NCBI GenBank assembly: GCA_034336665.1
Contig: CM067592.1
Span: 51,760,473 to 51,824,472 of the forward strand
DNA length: 64,000 nucleotides
Origin: Luscinia megarhynchos
Taxonomy: Eukaryota; Chordata; Aves; Passeriformes; Turdidae
Reading direction: 5' to 3'
Positions 1-14,212 of this stretch are shown here, in pieces. Within the stretch, counting starts at the first letter, position 1. Each line of letters opens with the position of its first letter. Under the pieces are notes generated by a model, which was not told the origin of the DNA, did not search any database, and saw only the letters and a program-made list of their open reading frames with translations. The position numbers and the translations under genes were made by a program.

Positions 1-3000
1 GTTAATAATTTTCCAGATCTCCTTTTGACAAAAGATTCTGCTTCTACTGTAAGCATGATTTCCTCTAACAATTTTTTTTGCTCTGTGCTGACAAAGCTTT
101 CCCATAGGCTCAGAGTGTTATTTTAGCTAGCGTGTTGGCTGAATTGTTGTGTCAGTTTTGGCACAAAAGTTGAAAAATTGCATTTAAATTTGAGGTTTAG
201 GTGAGGTGCAGTTGGAAGGGAAATAATCTGAAGTAATGCAAAATACAATATAGGAGAAAGTAACAGACTTGACTGAGGTGCTTGGTAGATTTTTGACTTT
301 AAGTCCTGGTAAGTATAGAGGGCACCACTGTCACAGCTAAAAAGCCTCAGCTCTGATAAAATATTTGTATTATTTTATACTGCCATCTTTGAAAGAAACC
401 TAGATAAAAATTTGCATTGTCACACTGACAAACATTTCATGAAGAAATCATTAATGTAGCAGACAAGTGCTTTTCAGAAGGCAGTATCAACAGCAATTTT
501 TCTGACTTCTCTCTGCCTCTACATGGGGAGTTTTTTTAATATCAGTTTTATAGCTCATCAAATCAACAGGCTATTGGTTTCAGTCTTCTGCATCAGCTTC
601 CATAACTCCAGCACACTATGCCTAATATTTGCCATAGTAACTGAGCTTATTTCATAAAAGTGTCTTTAGCAGAAATAGAGGAAGGACAAAATCTCTCCCT
701 CTGTCCTTAAGTTTGAAAAGTTTTCTTTGAGAGAATGCTATTGGATATCTAAGTAGTAACTCTGAATGGTTAAATTAAAGGTAAGTCTGAAATTATTTTT
801 ATAGTCTCCTTAATAGTGACGAATCTGAATATAACTATGAAGCCTTATCTCTCCCTAAAATTATGTTCTTCAAACACCTGATGTCAAAAATGAAATAAAG
901 TGTTTATGTATAGATTTCTGTTTATTGTGGGTATTGAGGGGTTTTCTTTGGATAAAGGTTTGCCTCTGTGGCAACTCTAAACAATGTGAGCCCCCCCTAA
1001 TAGAATCAGAGGGCATCCTGAAACTGAAGTCACTTGTACTGAGAGCTAAGATAAAATTTCCATTGATTTTTGGTTTGCATCTTATCTTCCCAGTTTATTT
1101 CCAGATGCAAATGATGAATATGATCCCAGTCTGTGAGCTGGCTTCAATTAAATGGATAGTATCATTAGCAGATGTGCTGGTTTTGCTGAAGTCTGAAGAG
1201 ACATATTTTCTTCCTTCTAAGCCATTTCTTGTTTTGTTTCCATTTGCCATGACTGTGTATGTTTGCCAGTAAAAAAGTTTTGTTAAAGTGTCTGGTGTCT
1301 AAATATGACCTCTGATAAGCATTTCTACAAATGAGTTTTTACTTCTCATCACATTCATATAGTGGTAACAGGTTTTTAATTTATTTTTTTAATACTATTT
1401 CCCTTCTTGAAAAAAGAAAAGAGACATGAGTTTGATGTATTTAAAAGAAAAGAACCTTGCATTTCAGGATGAATCCTTGAGGTACAAGCCACTTTCATGA
1501 CCAGAGTTTACAGAACAAAAATGACAGAATGTACAAGATGATCTCAAGCATATTTTGTTCAGGAGCCTCTGTCCTGCTGTGTCAAACCTTTTCCCAGTGA
1601 TGACAAATTTGCAGCCTTCTGTTTTTTGTTACTTAAAGATGGTTCACCTGCACGACTTGTCCTGCTTGACATGACCCAGAACAATTTCCTGTGGAGCACT
1701 AGCCAAGCTGGTTGCCTGACATTGCTAAAGAAAGCCTGTGATAAAGGATTGGTGGTAAGTAATAAGAGAGAGTATTAGATTAACTAAAAATAATCAACTG
1801 CAGGGAAGTAAAGTATGTGGAAAGCTGTCTACTTGAGGATGACAGTGAGGTTTCTAATGTCATCAGTTTGTTTTATGACTTTGGACAGGACAGTGCTGGG
1901 CCTGGCAGTACCCCAGGGAAACCATACTCTCATCTCCAGGAAGGACACAATTAATTCTGCAATAAGAGTGAAGGAGCATGATCCTCTCATTTGTCTCTAC
2001 ATTTTAAATAAGGAAACAGTGCAGGCTTTCTCTTTTGTGAAACATCTTTCAGGCCTTTGAATAGAGTGGGAAATTGTGAATTTCAAACAACTACATCTAT
2101 CTTTGTAAGCCTTCACTATCAGCAGATAAACACATTCCTGGCTGCACACAGCAGTGTTGCTTGCCACATTAACTAGAAGAATTTTTATGTCAAAATTAGT
2201 ATCTTATTATATTAAGATTGATAATCATGTAATCTTCTGTATACATATTCTAAAATACTATGATTTTGGTTGCCAATCTTCCATAAAAACTAGAAATGCT
2301 TTTAACATAATCATCTACTGATGTATTGGCAGGTGGTGAAAAGAGCTACATGAGAAACAGTGGGGACCTATCAGTTTGCTTAGACTATGGTGTGCTTACT
2401 TTCCAGGCCTCAGAGGAGTCCTTGATGAGAAGGAACTGTGCTGACCCTCACCTGCAGAGGCAGTGATAACACAGGATCTAGGTGGGAACAAACCTTCCTC
2501 TTTCATAATATTCACACTAACCCATAGAGCATCTCTCTCAGGGAACTTAGGAGAAAACAAGAGTCAAAGACACTTGCTGGAACACATAGTCCAATTTGTT
2601 GCATCCACAGACAGTTATTTCTGTAATCCTGTTAAGAACATGATCAAGCCCCACGTTTGAACTGGCTAGAAATTGTGATAAGAGCAACTTCTGGGACACT
2701 TCCTGTTTTTGACTCCTTTTTGAGTTCCGTATCTTTTTCTTATTTACAATCTAAATGTATTTGCAGTCAATTTTTCCTGCTCTTCCTCCCTCTCCCCTTG
2801 CCTTGTGGTTTAGGCAAAAATTGTGCTCTTGAGTTGTTCACTGGTAATTTCCTGTAATCTTTCCATCTTTCATTGTTATTCCTAACTGTGTAACTGCAAG
2901 GAGAATTATTTCTTCTGTAAGGAAGCTCTGTTAATGAATTGGGTTTTAAAAGTCCTGAGTACTTCCCAGAGGAATGGAAAAACCTCTTAAGGTCAAGGAA

Positions 3001-5040
3001 AACATCCTCAGTGCTGTAGTTATGGTACCGGAGTTGCAGTTGTGTGGGGTCGCGTTACACCTCAGCCCAATCTGTGCTCTGAGCAGAGTGGCTGAGGAGC
3101 TAGCAAGGTTGTTGCCATGGTAGTGGAGTTGGCATGCTGACATTTTTTGGAGGCACTGGTGAAGCTGTCTCAGAGAAGTGCTAGTCATCCTCTGACCTGA
3201 ATGTCTGCTAGTGGCTGGAAAGGACCAGGTCAGTCTGTGGAAAGCATTTGACTTCCCAGCATCATCCAGGAGGAATATAGCTGTTCTGGTCTGAGCCTGC
3301 TCCTTGGCATGAGCCATTGTGTGTGAAGGCAGTTGGTAAATTCTTTTGAAACCCACATTCCCCATCTGGCCTACAATGCTAATGTATCTGTTCTCGTTCC
3401 TCCTCACTGTGGAAGACTGGCAGGGATGTTCCTAAGACTGGAACTCCTGTGCTACACGTTAGAGGTGATGGCACTGTATTTCTGCAGGTGAAACACACAG
3501 GGATGCAAGATTTAAATACAGTAAGTCTAGGGAAATATTAGCATTTCTTTCAGCTTAAAATGGAACTGTGAAACCGTGCCTGCTGGTTTTTCCCTCAACC
3601 TTGAGTTTGTGTTCTGTATTTTTAATGGGACCTTTGATAAAGTTGGTTGTCTGTGGATTTTTCCTTATTCATTTTGATTTTGGTTGGGTTTTTGTTTGGT
3701 TTTTTCTTTTTGGGGGGGAGGTGGGGGACAACCCCCTAGGGCTGTGTTGTGACCTACTGAGTTTATAATTAGAGGCAAACCGAAATAGCACCACCAGAGA
3801 GTGCAGCAATGATCTCATTAAAAAATCAACATTTGTTAATAGAGAAAAACTGATGTTGAAAATGCCTTTAGGTGAAAAGTCTTAACAAGCTGGGTTCACT
3901 ATAATGATCATTTACATACCTAATAAGGTTGCATTTATTTTTGAAAATTCATGAGTTTATTGTAGAAATGCTGAATAAAGATGCCATTTCTTTTCTAATG
4001 TGCCATTTAAAAGTGGACTGTGATGTCATTATCTGTCACGGAAGCATCAAAAGAAACTCTTTCTGATGTCACAATTAGTACTGCTGCAGTTTAACCATCA
4101 ACCAAGATGCCATAATTTATTACTGAAACAGAAAATTGAAGGGCTTGTAAGTCATGAACTTTTCTTCATATTTCAACTAATATTGTTACAGATTAGCTGT
4201 CTAATATCTACTTTTGGTTGGTTACTGGACATCCTGTTTTATAAGCAGAAAAAAATAACTTTAAACAGGAAAAATTAACTATCTGGGAAGTGAGAAGCTT
4301 TAATGAAGACTTACTGTATTTCGAGTATTTACAAAAAAGGAGAAAAGAGTTTGTCTTGACTTTATGTTGGGCTGCAGATTTCAAGGCACCTGAAAGCCTT
4401 TCTGTGAGGATGAAAAGCTGTGATATCCTCTTCCTCAGATAGCTGGTCCAAGGCATTGCCCTTAGCTACATTTGGTAGTGAGCAGAATGGTTGATGAAGT
4501 AACTTTTAGACCAACTCAGAGTTTCAGATTAGGTTTATTGAAAGTGAAGGAACTCCTCTGAGCTGCATGCAGTTTGCATGAAAGACAAGTCTTCATGGGA
4601 CTGGCTGTGGCTGCCAAACCCAGCAAGGCCTTTCACTCAGAGCCTAAAAGCAGTGTACATACTCATAGAGGCTGAACTGCACAGTATTTATCATGCCTCA
4701 AGCTGGATATCTGAATTGAGCACCTTGTGGGACAGAGATTTAATGGATCAGGGGAGAAGTATGGCACATGGTCAAGGTTACCAGGAAAAGGCAGTGAACT
4801 GAGGGCTGGAATGAAAGATCAGTAAAAAGACAGAATTGAAGAAAAGAAATAATATCTGAGACAGCCTTGCAATAAAAGGTCTTTGGAGGTGACATAAAAG
4901 GACTAGAAACACCGGGGGAGAGGAGGTATGGATTGCAGAACAAAAGAATGTGGAATGAGATACACAAACCTGGCTCCTACCTCTTTGATTCCTTTGTAGG
5001 AAATTCATATCCTACTGTATGACTTAAATGTATCAGGAAG
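1..5040. other. Non-coding AT-rich flank
   Basis: I see no exon, RNA gene or identifiable repeat. A locally GC-elevated stretch at about 2960-3440 carries a 153-codon open frame on the minus strand (2946-3407) that resembles no family I know; I do not call it a gene. Confidence 0.6.
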
Positions 5041-5560
5041 TTATAGAACCACAGGCCAGTTTGGCTTGGAAGGGACCTTTAAAGGTCATCCTACCAAACA
5101 TTCTGCCATGGGCAGGGATGCCTACCACTAGACTAGGTTGCTCCAAAGCCTGCCCAGCCTGGCTTTGAACATTTCCAGGGATGGAACAACCACACGTTGC
5201 TCTCTGTCCAACCTGTTTCAGTGCCTAAGCATCTTCATCATAACAAATATATACAGGAATGAAATCTCAATCTAACCTCTTTCAGCTGAACATCATCATT
5301 CATTGTCCTGTCTCTTCAGGCCTCAGTAAGGGGTTTATTTTCACTTTTCATTTAAACCCTCTTTGTATACTGAAAGGCAGCAGCACAAGAGATTTGTCTT
5401 GTCTAGGATGAACAACTCCAACAGTCTCAGCCTCTCAAGGGCATTTCAGCCCTCTGATCATTATCATGGATCTCCTCTGGACATGATCCAAGAGGTCCAC
5501 CTCTTTCTTGTGTCTCCTAAAAGGATGCCCTCTAGGTATCAAGAGTGAGGCAAGATTTTC
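5041..5560 (-). mobile_element. CR1 LINE fragment, 3' portion
   Basis: Read on the + strand this is the reverse complement of a CR1 3' region. It starts with the diagnostic block ATAGAACC...CTTGGAAGGGACCTTTAAAGGTCAT, continues through the CAGCCTGGCTTTGAACATTTCCAGGGATGG block, and ends with a part resembling the 'CCCTCTGATCATCT...CTCCTCTGGAC' section of the family. It is divergent with small indels, so old. The match is from memory of avian CR1 consensus; the boundaries are approximate. Confidence 0.88.
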
Positions 5561-8500
5561 CTTGTGGGAAAGAGATGACCAAAACCTTCAGTTAAAATAA
5601 TATTGTGCCTGAGTGAGTGGAACAATGCTAGGAAAACTTATAGAAAATAAAACCAGATTTCCCTAACAGAAATTCTGTGAAAATATCTGTCATATCATAG
5701 CAGAAGAAAGTAAGTAATTCAGGTAAAATTTGTTTATCCAAAATGGGTTTATTCATTCTTTGTGCAAAAGGATGACCTCTATAATTCATTAAGTAGGAGT
5801 AATAGAAATTCAAGGCTTTTCTTTCTAATTAAGAGAACCTTTGTGGTATAGTGCATAAATGACTCAAATATATGGGAAGACAGCCTTAAGAATATGAAAT
5901 TTTAGGTGATTGAAGAAGTGGCATAGTGACATGCAGATATGAAATATTCTTTCTTTAATTAATGCACACTAAACTCTCCATCTTGAAGCTTTCATAGACT
6001 GAAGTTCAGTGCAGATGTAATCCAATCATCATTCTTTTAAAAAAAATATAGAATCAACATTTAGTCACAAGTTGTCTTAGAAATGTTTGTTTAAGTTGTA
6101 GCACTTTCCCCAGTCATTTGAAGTTATTTGAAGTGTCTGAGTTTCTTATTTGAAGTGTCAGGTACATATAGTTCCTATTCAAAAGGTCTGAATTTTGGTA
6201 GGGTTTCTTTTTCATTGTGTGTTAATTTTTGTTGCTATTGCTTTTTTTCTTCATTTTTTTGCTTACTGTGGGTGATATGTCGGGAATTGGGGGGTTCCTG
6301 CACTACTTTCATCTTGCTTTCTGTAATCACTGACTAGCAGTAGCACCTTCCTCTAACCAGAATACAGAAGAGAACTCTCTTACATGTTAAACACTTAGTT
6401 ACATATTATTTTTGATCAAAGGAACCTTGAGGTGAATGCACAATATGTACCAGAATTCCCTCACTTCAGGATGAAAATGAATCTGTTTGGTCTCCTTACT
6501 ATGGATTCAAACTAGAGAGCTCAGCATTACAAATACACAATGCAGTAGTTTGGGTAAGAAAATAAGGATTTTTTTAGGAGGGTACTGCTTTAAATGTTCA
6601 CCATGTCCCCTATATCTCTTGAGGTTCTGGACCACAGCAGGTTTCATTGAGACATTTCTAAGTTGCAGAGTTTTGCAGTAATATGGTTTTAGAGTGATTG
6701 GTTTAGCAGGCCAATAGAAATTGCTGAAGAGGCTATTTCTGTGCAATTTTCTGTTACTAAGAATCCCATGTCTGTTGCAGACCAAATCAGCTCTGCTATC
6801 ACAGGACAAGGCAGTTCCCTTCTGTGAACTTTCTTCTCAGTCCCCATATCACCCTAACTAGTCCCCTCCCCATACCCTGGGATCTTACCCATAGGATCTC
6901 CCTGTTAGGCAGGGATCTAGCTCTGAGAGAGCTTCTCTTCACAGTGTCAGCTCCAGGACCATGATATGGGAGCCTGCTGTGCAGCTGATTCTGCTCAGAC
7001 CTCCTTTCTCACTTTATCATTGTGACAGAGTGCCCAAATCCAGCCATTCCTCTGTCTGCTAGTACTCCCACCAGACCTGACAAAATGAACTAGCTGGAGA
7101 CTGTTTATCATGTGTAGGCTCTTTCCAAAGGTATTAAGTATGAAAACTAGTGTCAGTTCTAGTGCCTCTGAAAAGCCCAAGCAATGCTGTCTCTCATATT
7201 GCAAACCTCCAGCTTGTGGTCACTCTGAAGGCACATAGAGGGTGCAACCCCAGAAGCTTGGCTGGAGGACAACTCAGTTAACACTTGCTCCATAGGTTAT
7301 TGAGATTCTTCTTTTCCTGCCAGTATATATTTCTGAGATAAAGCTCCTCCAAAGAGGGCTGCAAGCGCTGATGTGATGAGAGAAAGGGACACACCTGTGT
7401 CTTGACATCACCATGAATGAGCTGGGGCTCTCCACTGGAGCTACTGTGACACCCACAGGGTGTTTGTGATGAGCAGCTGTGCTGGCTTGAGATAGAGCAG
7501 GACACCTGAGCGCCCTGGCTGGGGCAGTAGGATGGCCCTGGGTGGTCCCCAGGGACCCCCAGTGCTCCCACCAACCCTTCAGCCTGAACCGAGTTGTGAT
7601 GCTGCTGCTCAGTCTCACGCAGATCTGAAGTTGTTGAAACACTATTAGAGAATTGCTCTGGGGTATTTGGAAGAACGTATCAAAATTTTCTAGGCAAACA
7701 CCAAAAATGAGCATAATCCCAAACACAGAACTAACATTGTGTGACTGAGCAATGTGTATAAATAAAATGAGGAACATCTTAAATTTTCAATAAACCAGAA
7801 ATTAATACTGACTTTTTGTTATTAGGATTTCATCTCTTGTTATCACTGTAAGACACTTTAATAACAAAACTAGGTCATACTAGTAACATTTTATATGAAT
7901 AGTGGTGGTATTGCAAAGAAATTTCAGAAATTCATCTGAAAACAAGCCATTTCTTACAAGCCATTTCTTCCTTCATTTCCCAATTAATCCACTTTAATTT
8001 ACTTCTGAAAGCCTGCAGTGCTAGCATAATCTGAAATCTCCAAAAATTTAGAAGAACTTTAGAAGGCTTGTTTTACTGCTTGAAGTGTTTACAAATCAAA
8101 GTCCAGAGAACAATGTTAGGTTTTTTTTCTGTTTACTGCAGAAGCCATGCCTCTCTATCACCTACATATTATTTCAAAGTTATTAATCTTTCATACTGAA
8201 TAAATTGCAAATCTTTGCATGCATGGACCTGCTTGAAAAGTGAAGGGAAGACAAAATCTGTTTGACATGCTATAGAAATTAAAGCCTATTTTAGAGGCTT
8301 GTGTGCATCAGCATTTCAAAAACCATTTCTATGATGCACCATCACACACTACAAATCAACAGTTTTCACTGATAATCTTTTATTAGGCAATTTACATTTC
8401 AAAGACTTGGTGTTAATTATTCATCTTCCTCTTATCCCACCCTCATATTCTTTACAGAAAAAAATTAAAGGACATTTATTTTGAAACAGAAGATAAAGTG

Positions 8501-9526
8501 ACCCAGTTCTACTTTGAATAAGGCACTTCCATATACAAGTAGTCAGATGGGTAAAAATTTACTCTACAAATGAATAAAAAAATCTCTTCATCTTTTTTAA
8601 AAAAGAATTCCATTTTCATACTGTTTAGAATTCTGGAAGCAGTTGAATGTTTTGCTCCAATGTGTTACATAATATGTCAAAGAACATTCAATCTCCATGA
8701 GTATTTCTGGTTGTGGGGCAGATTTTAGTCTCATTTATTTTTACACTAGTGCATTCTGCTCTTTGTGGAGTTTACTCTGGCTTAAATTTTGTACTACATA
8801 CCAGAAGTAAACTCTAAAACCTTCACAAAATCTGATTAGATCCTATAGTGATGCCTTTTCTTCACAAGGAGGGCTATGTTTAAAGAAGGATTTATATGCT
8901 TATCTTTCTTTAGAAGTTGTTAAGCCCAAAATTAGATATTCAAAAGCTTTCTGCTCAGTTTCATCTTAGTCTGCAGCCTTTATCATTCTTCAGCCACTGA
9001 ACTTCCCAGCATACAGCATTCAGCAGCATGTATCTCTCCTTTGCTTAAACACCTTTTTGCATAATTCTTATATCAGTCTCCTCAAAAACAATCTCTTCAA
9101 AAACAATCATAAAGGAAGCTAGTAACCTTCTCTCATCAAGCAGCTCAGTGTGAATAGTCTTTCCTTTAGCCATGCAGAGATTTGACCCCACACCTCTTAC
9201 CACCCTCTTTGCCTCCTAAATTACAATGTACTTTCTGGTAGGGCTGTTCTGGCTCACTCCTATGAAGCTGCTCCCCTCAATCCCCAGCCTACAGCAGATC
9301 CCCATTTGCTTCAGAGTATCTTGGAGTAACTGTTGTGACAGCAGTTTTGTGTACGTGAGTGCACAAGCACAGACTCATTGGGCTTTGAGAGGTGTCTGAG
9401 ATCCTTCCAAAGGATGTGTTCAAATTTCAAGTAATTGCTGGTACTCCTGCTTGTACTCCAGTTGATATTCCTTCTGCTTAGATCATGGTTATTTCAGCCT
9501 TCCTTGCCTGAAGCTTCATTAGTAAC

Positions 9527-9585
9527 TTGTTCTATTTTAGTTCTATCTATAGAACTGTTCTATAGTTCTATTATTGTTCCATCTA
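9527..9585 (+). repeat. Imperfect GTTCTAT repeat cluster
   Basis: Five or six close copies of GTTCTAT or GTTCCAT are spaced irregularly over about 60 bp. This resembles local slippage, or possibly the remnant of a CR1 terminal octamer array, but no CR1 body adjoins it. Confidence 0.5.
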
Positions 9586-12500
9586 TGCTCTAGTTTGCAC
9601 TTAGCAGAGTTACTTAGCAGTAAGAAGGTCCTTTCTTACTCTTGTTGCTGTCAGACACATCTATGTTATGCTAGCTCTGAACAAAAAAGAGTCAAAATAA
9701 AATGCCCCAAAAAGATTGGGAAGAGAGACAGCTCACAAGCAGAGATTTTGTGTTGGCTGCTGACAGCTCAGGTAACTTTTGCTGTGGTTTCTCTTGGCTG
9801 GATTTGCCATCTGGCCTGTCCCTCCATTTTTCATCCTCTGAAGCACTGTGGGTGCTTGTGCACTTGTGTCAGGTGGCACCATCTAATCTCGGCTCTGGCT
9901 GGGCAGGAGACCTGTGGTGACATCCTCTGGCATACAGCTGTGGCTCTTTACTCCTCACAGGGCAGCTGTTGCTGCTTTAGCTGCTCCTACCATTTCTCAC
10001 CCCCCAGACTGTAGTGCTGCCACTGCAAACATGATAGACATTTCTCCTTGAACTCGTTCCTCATGAAGGGGCAGTGCAGCAACAACTGCCAAGTTGGATA
10101 TGCAGATGTGACAATCTCCAAACTGCAGTGCCAGGCAAATGAAGCATTTTATAGTGTAGTAGTATTGCCACAGCAAGTACCTCAGCAGACACAGGACAGC
10201 TCATTTCATCCAGCTCATTGCATTCAGCAATTTCCAAAAAAGTTTACATTTTAAATAACACCTCAGAAGGATTCAGTTTCTTTATTTAGAATGTACAAAT
10301 GGAACAGCTTATCCCTATGACAGCAATTACCATGATGGTGTGATGTAGTTGATACACACACCATACAGCAGAAAATTAGGACCTACAGATTAAGGTGTCC
10401 AGTGGGAGGGTATAGTGAAAATGCTGAATGAAGATGACTTGTTAGGGGGATTCATCTGTTTGTTTGTTTATGAGCAAATGTGTTGCATTAAGACTAATCA
10501 AAAGGAAGAAGCTGTTCTGTGTCTGTGTACCAATTTTTAAATGATATTGGAAAGTAACAGAAAAAGAGAACTGAATGATAAAACAGGGACATTTAAAAAA
10601 GTCATTATTTGGTTTCTCAGAAAAAAATTGTTTAGGAAAAACTGTTTAAACCAGAAATTATGTACTAGTTTCTACAATTTGGAAGCTGAACTATGGTGTT
10701 AGTACTCTCTCCTCATTTTCTGTGAGTGAACCAATTAAAAATCACAACAATCTCTATAGTCAAAGGCTTGAATTGCACCAGGATAGGTAGCTGGGATGAG
10801 CTTCTTCGTTCATTGAATCTATTTTGAGAGCAAGTCACAGCATTTTCACTAGAACAACAGAGTCTAGAGAGCAATAAGGCAAGAGGGCTTCTATTTTCTA
10901 TTGGTTTACAGATAATCAAAGGTATGTGGCCCTTCAGTACCACTTCCTACTTCTTGTACCATTGAGACAATGGTCAACAGTTTTCCTTGCTTTGCCCACA
11001 TCCTTTCACTTTTTCTTTCCCTGGGCAAGGCTATGTGGATCATCTTCCAGTCTATTCCTTCTGCTCCTTAGGCACCTTCCCCTGAAATCCACCAAGTGAA
11101 ATGCAGTCTGCCTAATGGGTGTCTTAACTGGGAAAATATTACAGTGGCTAAAAAACTTGAAGCTACACCTCAAGTGACTGAAAACAGCAAATGGCACCAG
11201 AAAATTTCTTAGTGTCTAACTTCTCCCTGCACTAGGGGTGCAGCCACCCAGTGTTCGGCACCATCCACACAAAATACAGAAATTTTCCCTGCCCTGGAAA
11301 ATTACTAGAGAATAGCCTCAGGAAATGAGCAGATGCAACAAGCAGGAGAAAGGATATAAATCAGCAGTGAAATAAAATTGGCTGGTAAAATAAGCAATGG
11401 TCAAAGCACACCATCTGGGTTGTATTTTTTTTTTTTTTTGCAGAGTCTACAAATCACCAAACAATGGCTGGAGTGAGTTTAAAAGCATTTGAGGGGAAAA
11501 AAAATTATGTTGCTGTGGTTTCTGAGCATATGTGAAAGAATGGATTCCAATTGTATCTACATTTTTTCCAATAATTCACAGGGTATTATAATTCAAGACT
11601 ATCCTATTCAAAAGTATTTCTATTTCTGAACCAAATTACTGATGGCCAAAGCAGCAGCTATGTTTACAATTCAGAGGCACAGCTCTGCTGTCAAAGCTCC
11701 AGGAAAAGCATCTGTATTAGAAAACTTTCTATGAGCCAATGGCAATTTCTTTTTTTTCTGAAGGAATATAACTCAAAACTGCTGTGACTTGTGATTTTGC
11801 TGTGTTTTCTGAAAACACGTGGAAAAATTGCTACCTTAAAAAAGTTGGTCATATCTTAAATTGAAATGTTTGCTTGGAGTTGCATCTTTGAAAATTATCC
11901 CCACAGGAGCAATGTGACTCTGCTTCTTCTGGCTGTTTCTCTGCTAGTAGACTTTGGACTGCATAAAGAACCAGTACTTCTCTTTGCAAAAGAAATATTA
12001 TATTTTTTTTTTCCTATAAAAATTGATTTGATTATACAAGAAATACTAAGAAGCATATCCCAAATATACTAATGGCCCAGGACTTGGATGCAAAATACAA
12101 CTCTCCAGTTCCACATCACATACTTCAGTGAAATTGTAATTCTTTTTATTGAGACCTGCCATATTATCAAGAGGACACCAAAATCTACTGCATACTCCAT
12201 TTTATGTAATCTGGTCTCTCTGAACTGTGAGCCTAGGGGCAGATACAATCCCTCCTCCCAAACTCCAACCTTGCCTTCAAGTTTTATTCCTTGAACATCA
12301 GAAAATTGTAATCCTGCCAAGTTGTTATTGTCATTAAGGGCAAAACAACAGTATTTGACTTATATTTAAATTAGAAGTTGTTTGGATTACTAGTAATCAT
12401 TTTCTTTTCATCTATTACACTAAATTACAAACAATAGAAACTAGAACCCAAAGTAAAAGTATGATTTACTACTGTTTCCCTGCTGATACTACAGCTACCT

Positions 12501-13133
12501 CTAAGATTAAGGGATTCTGTTCTTAATCTCCACCACTTGTCTCATACCCTCTTTTGGGTGTATTTCACCAGTTGTGTGGGAGGAAAAAACCCACCTCATT
12601 TGCCTATTTCTAGGCTTTTCTAAATGTAAGATTGCAGTAGTCAAAATACTTGAAAGCTACTATGCATCCCATGGACAGCATTGGAACAAAGGGAAGCAGA
12701 AATATGCAGAACTGCTGCAGAGTTAAGGCTTTCAGCCCTGAAGGCCAAGGTGTGTTATCTAAGATTTGTCAAGCCTCAAATCTTCAGCACAGATTATACT
12801 GCCTATTGCAGTGGATAACCATCAAGGGACCAGTTCACATTCTGCCCCACTTGCTTTAGCAGTGTGTGAACATATATTTGGGCATTCAGCAATAACTTGA
12901 GGGCTTTTTTCTTGTTTGGTAGGTTTCACTGTTGAATTAGGTCTCAAGGGATCATCTGCTTATCAGTTTCCAAAGAGCTAGCAGGTGTACTCTGTGGATG
13001 ACCTGCTATTATGCCATGAAGAGCCCCTTATTTTGTTGTTTCTGATGTGGTCTAATGAGACACAAGAGTCTTACTTTTCTGTTGCAACTATTCATCATTC
13101 ATCATAGAGCGTGCAGTTAAAATAAATGCATAT

Positions 13134-13161
13134 TTTCTTACACTTGCATTTGTGTAAGAAA
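13134..13161. repeat. Hairpin-forming inverted repeat (10-bp arms, 8-base loop)
   Basis: TTTCTTACAC and GTGTAAGAAA pair exactly around the loop TTGCATTT. A GGGCCC palindrome follows immediately. No RNA gene family is recognised. Confidence 0.7.
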
Positions 13162-13419
13162 GGGCCCTCACACGGGCCACATTCCCACACTTTACTATCA
13201 TGTTTTATTGCAGCATACCTCAGATAATGATTTGAGACTTTAGGGGGAGTAAAACTATATGCAGATATTATAAAACAATTTCGAGGCCTTTTATAAAAGG
13301 TGAATGAAATTTCCAGTGTCTTTTTTTTTTTACTCTATGATTCCTAAAATCTAGGACATATATGAACTGTAAACATAGTAGTTTTTATTTATTTTCTGGC
13401 AGGGAGTCTGAAACACGGA

Positions 13420-13447
13420 TTTATGTATTTATCTATTTATCTATTTA
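13420..13447 (+). repeat. Short TATT/ATCT tetranucleotide repeat
   Basis: TTTATGTATTTATCTATTTA and the following bases form an imperfect tetranucleotide array of about 28 bp in AT-rich surroundings. Confidence 0.7.
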
Positions 13448-14212
13448 ATATTACATACATATGTATTTACCATATATTTAATTTTCCTAATTTTATGAGA
13501 GAGGAGAAAATGTTTGTGAAGGGGAATGGCTTCTTTGCAATCTCTTTCTAAATGAATTGGTAAAATCAAGGAAAAATATGCTTGAGCCCTTTCTTTTTTC
13601 CTCCTGAAAATACATAGGATAATTTACCCTCTGAGCTCTTTGGAGAAAAAAAATTATTTGTAAGGAGGTGTGCACTTGGACTGGGAAGAAATCAAAGCCT
13701 TTTCATCACACTCCCTTGCTTCCACTACAGTTGTTGGGTATAGCTCAACAGGGTAGGTAATGTGAGAGAAAAAAAGTTGTAATAACTAAGCACAGCCCTG
13801 ACTCAAGTGCAGTCTCTACCAATTACCATTGAGTTCTGGACAGTTTCCAACATTACAGACAAACACAAGAACTTCTTCAGATGAATGGATATGTAATATA
13901 AAATTAATCCAGGATTTACAGCAATCTTCACTGTTGTCTGCAAACTGTGATGGGATTTTAATTTAACTTACTTTGGAAAGGAAACTGAGAGTTCTTGGTC
14001 ACTAAGAAGAGAGAAACTTTGTTCTTTCCATACGAAATAATTGCTGTTGTAAATTTTCAACATGTTGGCTTGTAAGGCACCAGTCTAAGCACTATAATTC
14101 CTGCAACCTTGCAGGGGCTGTCACAATTTGCCAATTTAATTGCTCTGCTACTGTTTAAGGCTGCTGGACTTACAAGTGCATCCAACTTTCTTCAGAAAAT
14201 ACTGAAATGAAC

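Larger units (their letters stand above)
5561..14212. other. Non-coding AT-rich flank
   Basis: I see no exon or RNA gene. GC-elevated islands at about 7260-7640 and 9690-10020 contain open frames of 167 (minus) and 146 (plus) codons with no recognisable domain; they may be decayed mobile elements. The rest is unremarkable apart from short T and A runs (for example T-rich at about 11425-11440). Confidence 0.6.

Noticed and set aside
9574..10014. 146-codon plus-strand frame
   Set aside because: Cys/Ser-rich without a recognisable domain, splice context or promoter; it is probably chance in a GC-elevated patch.
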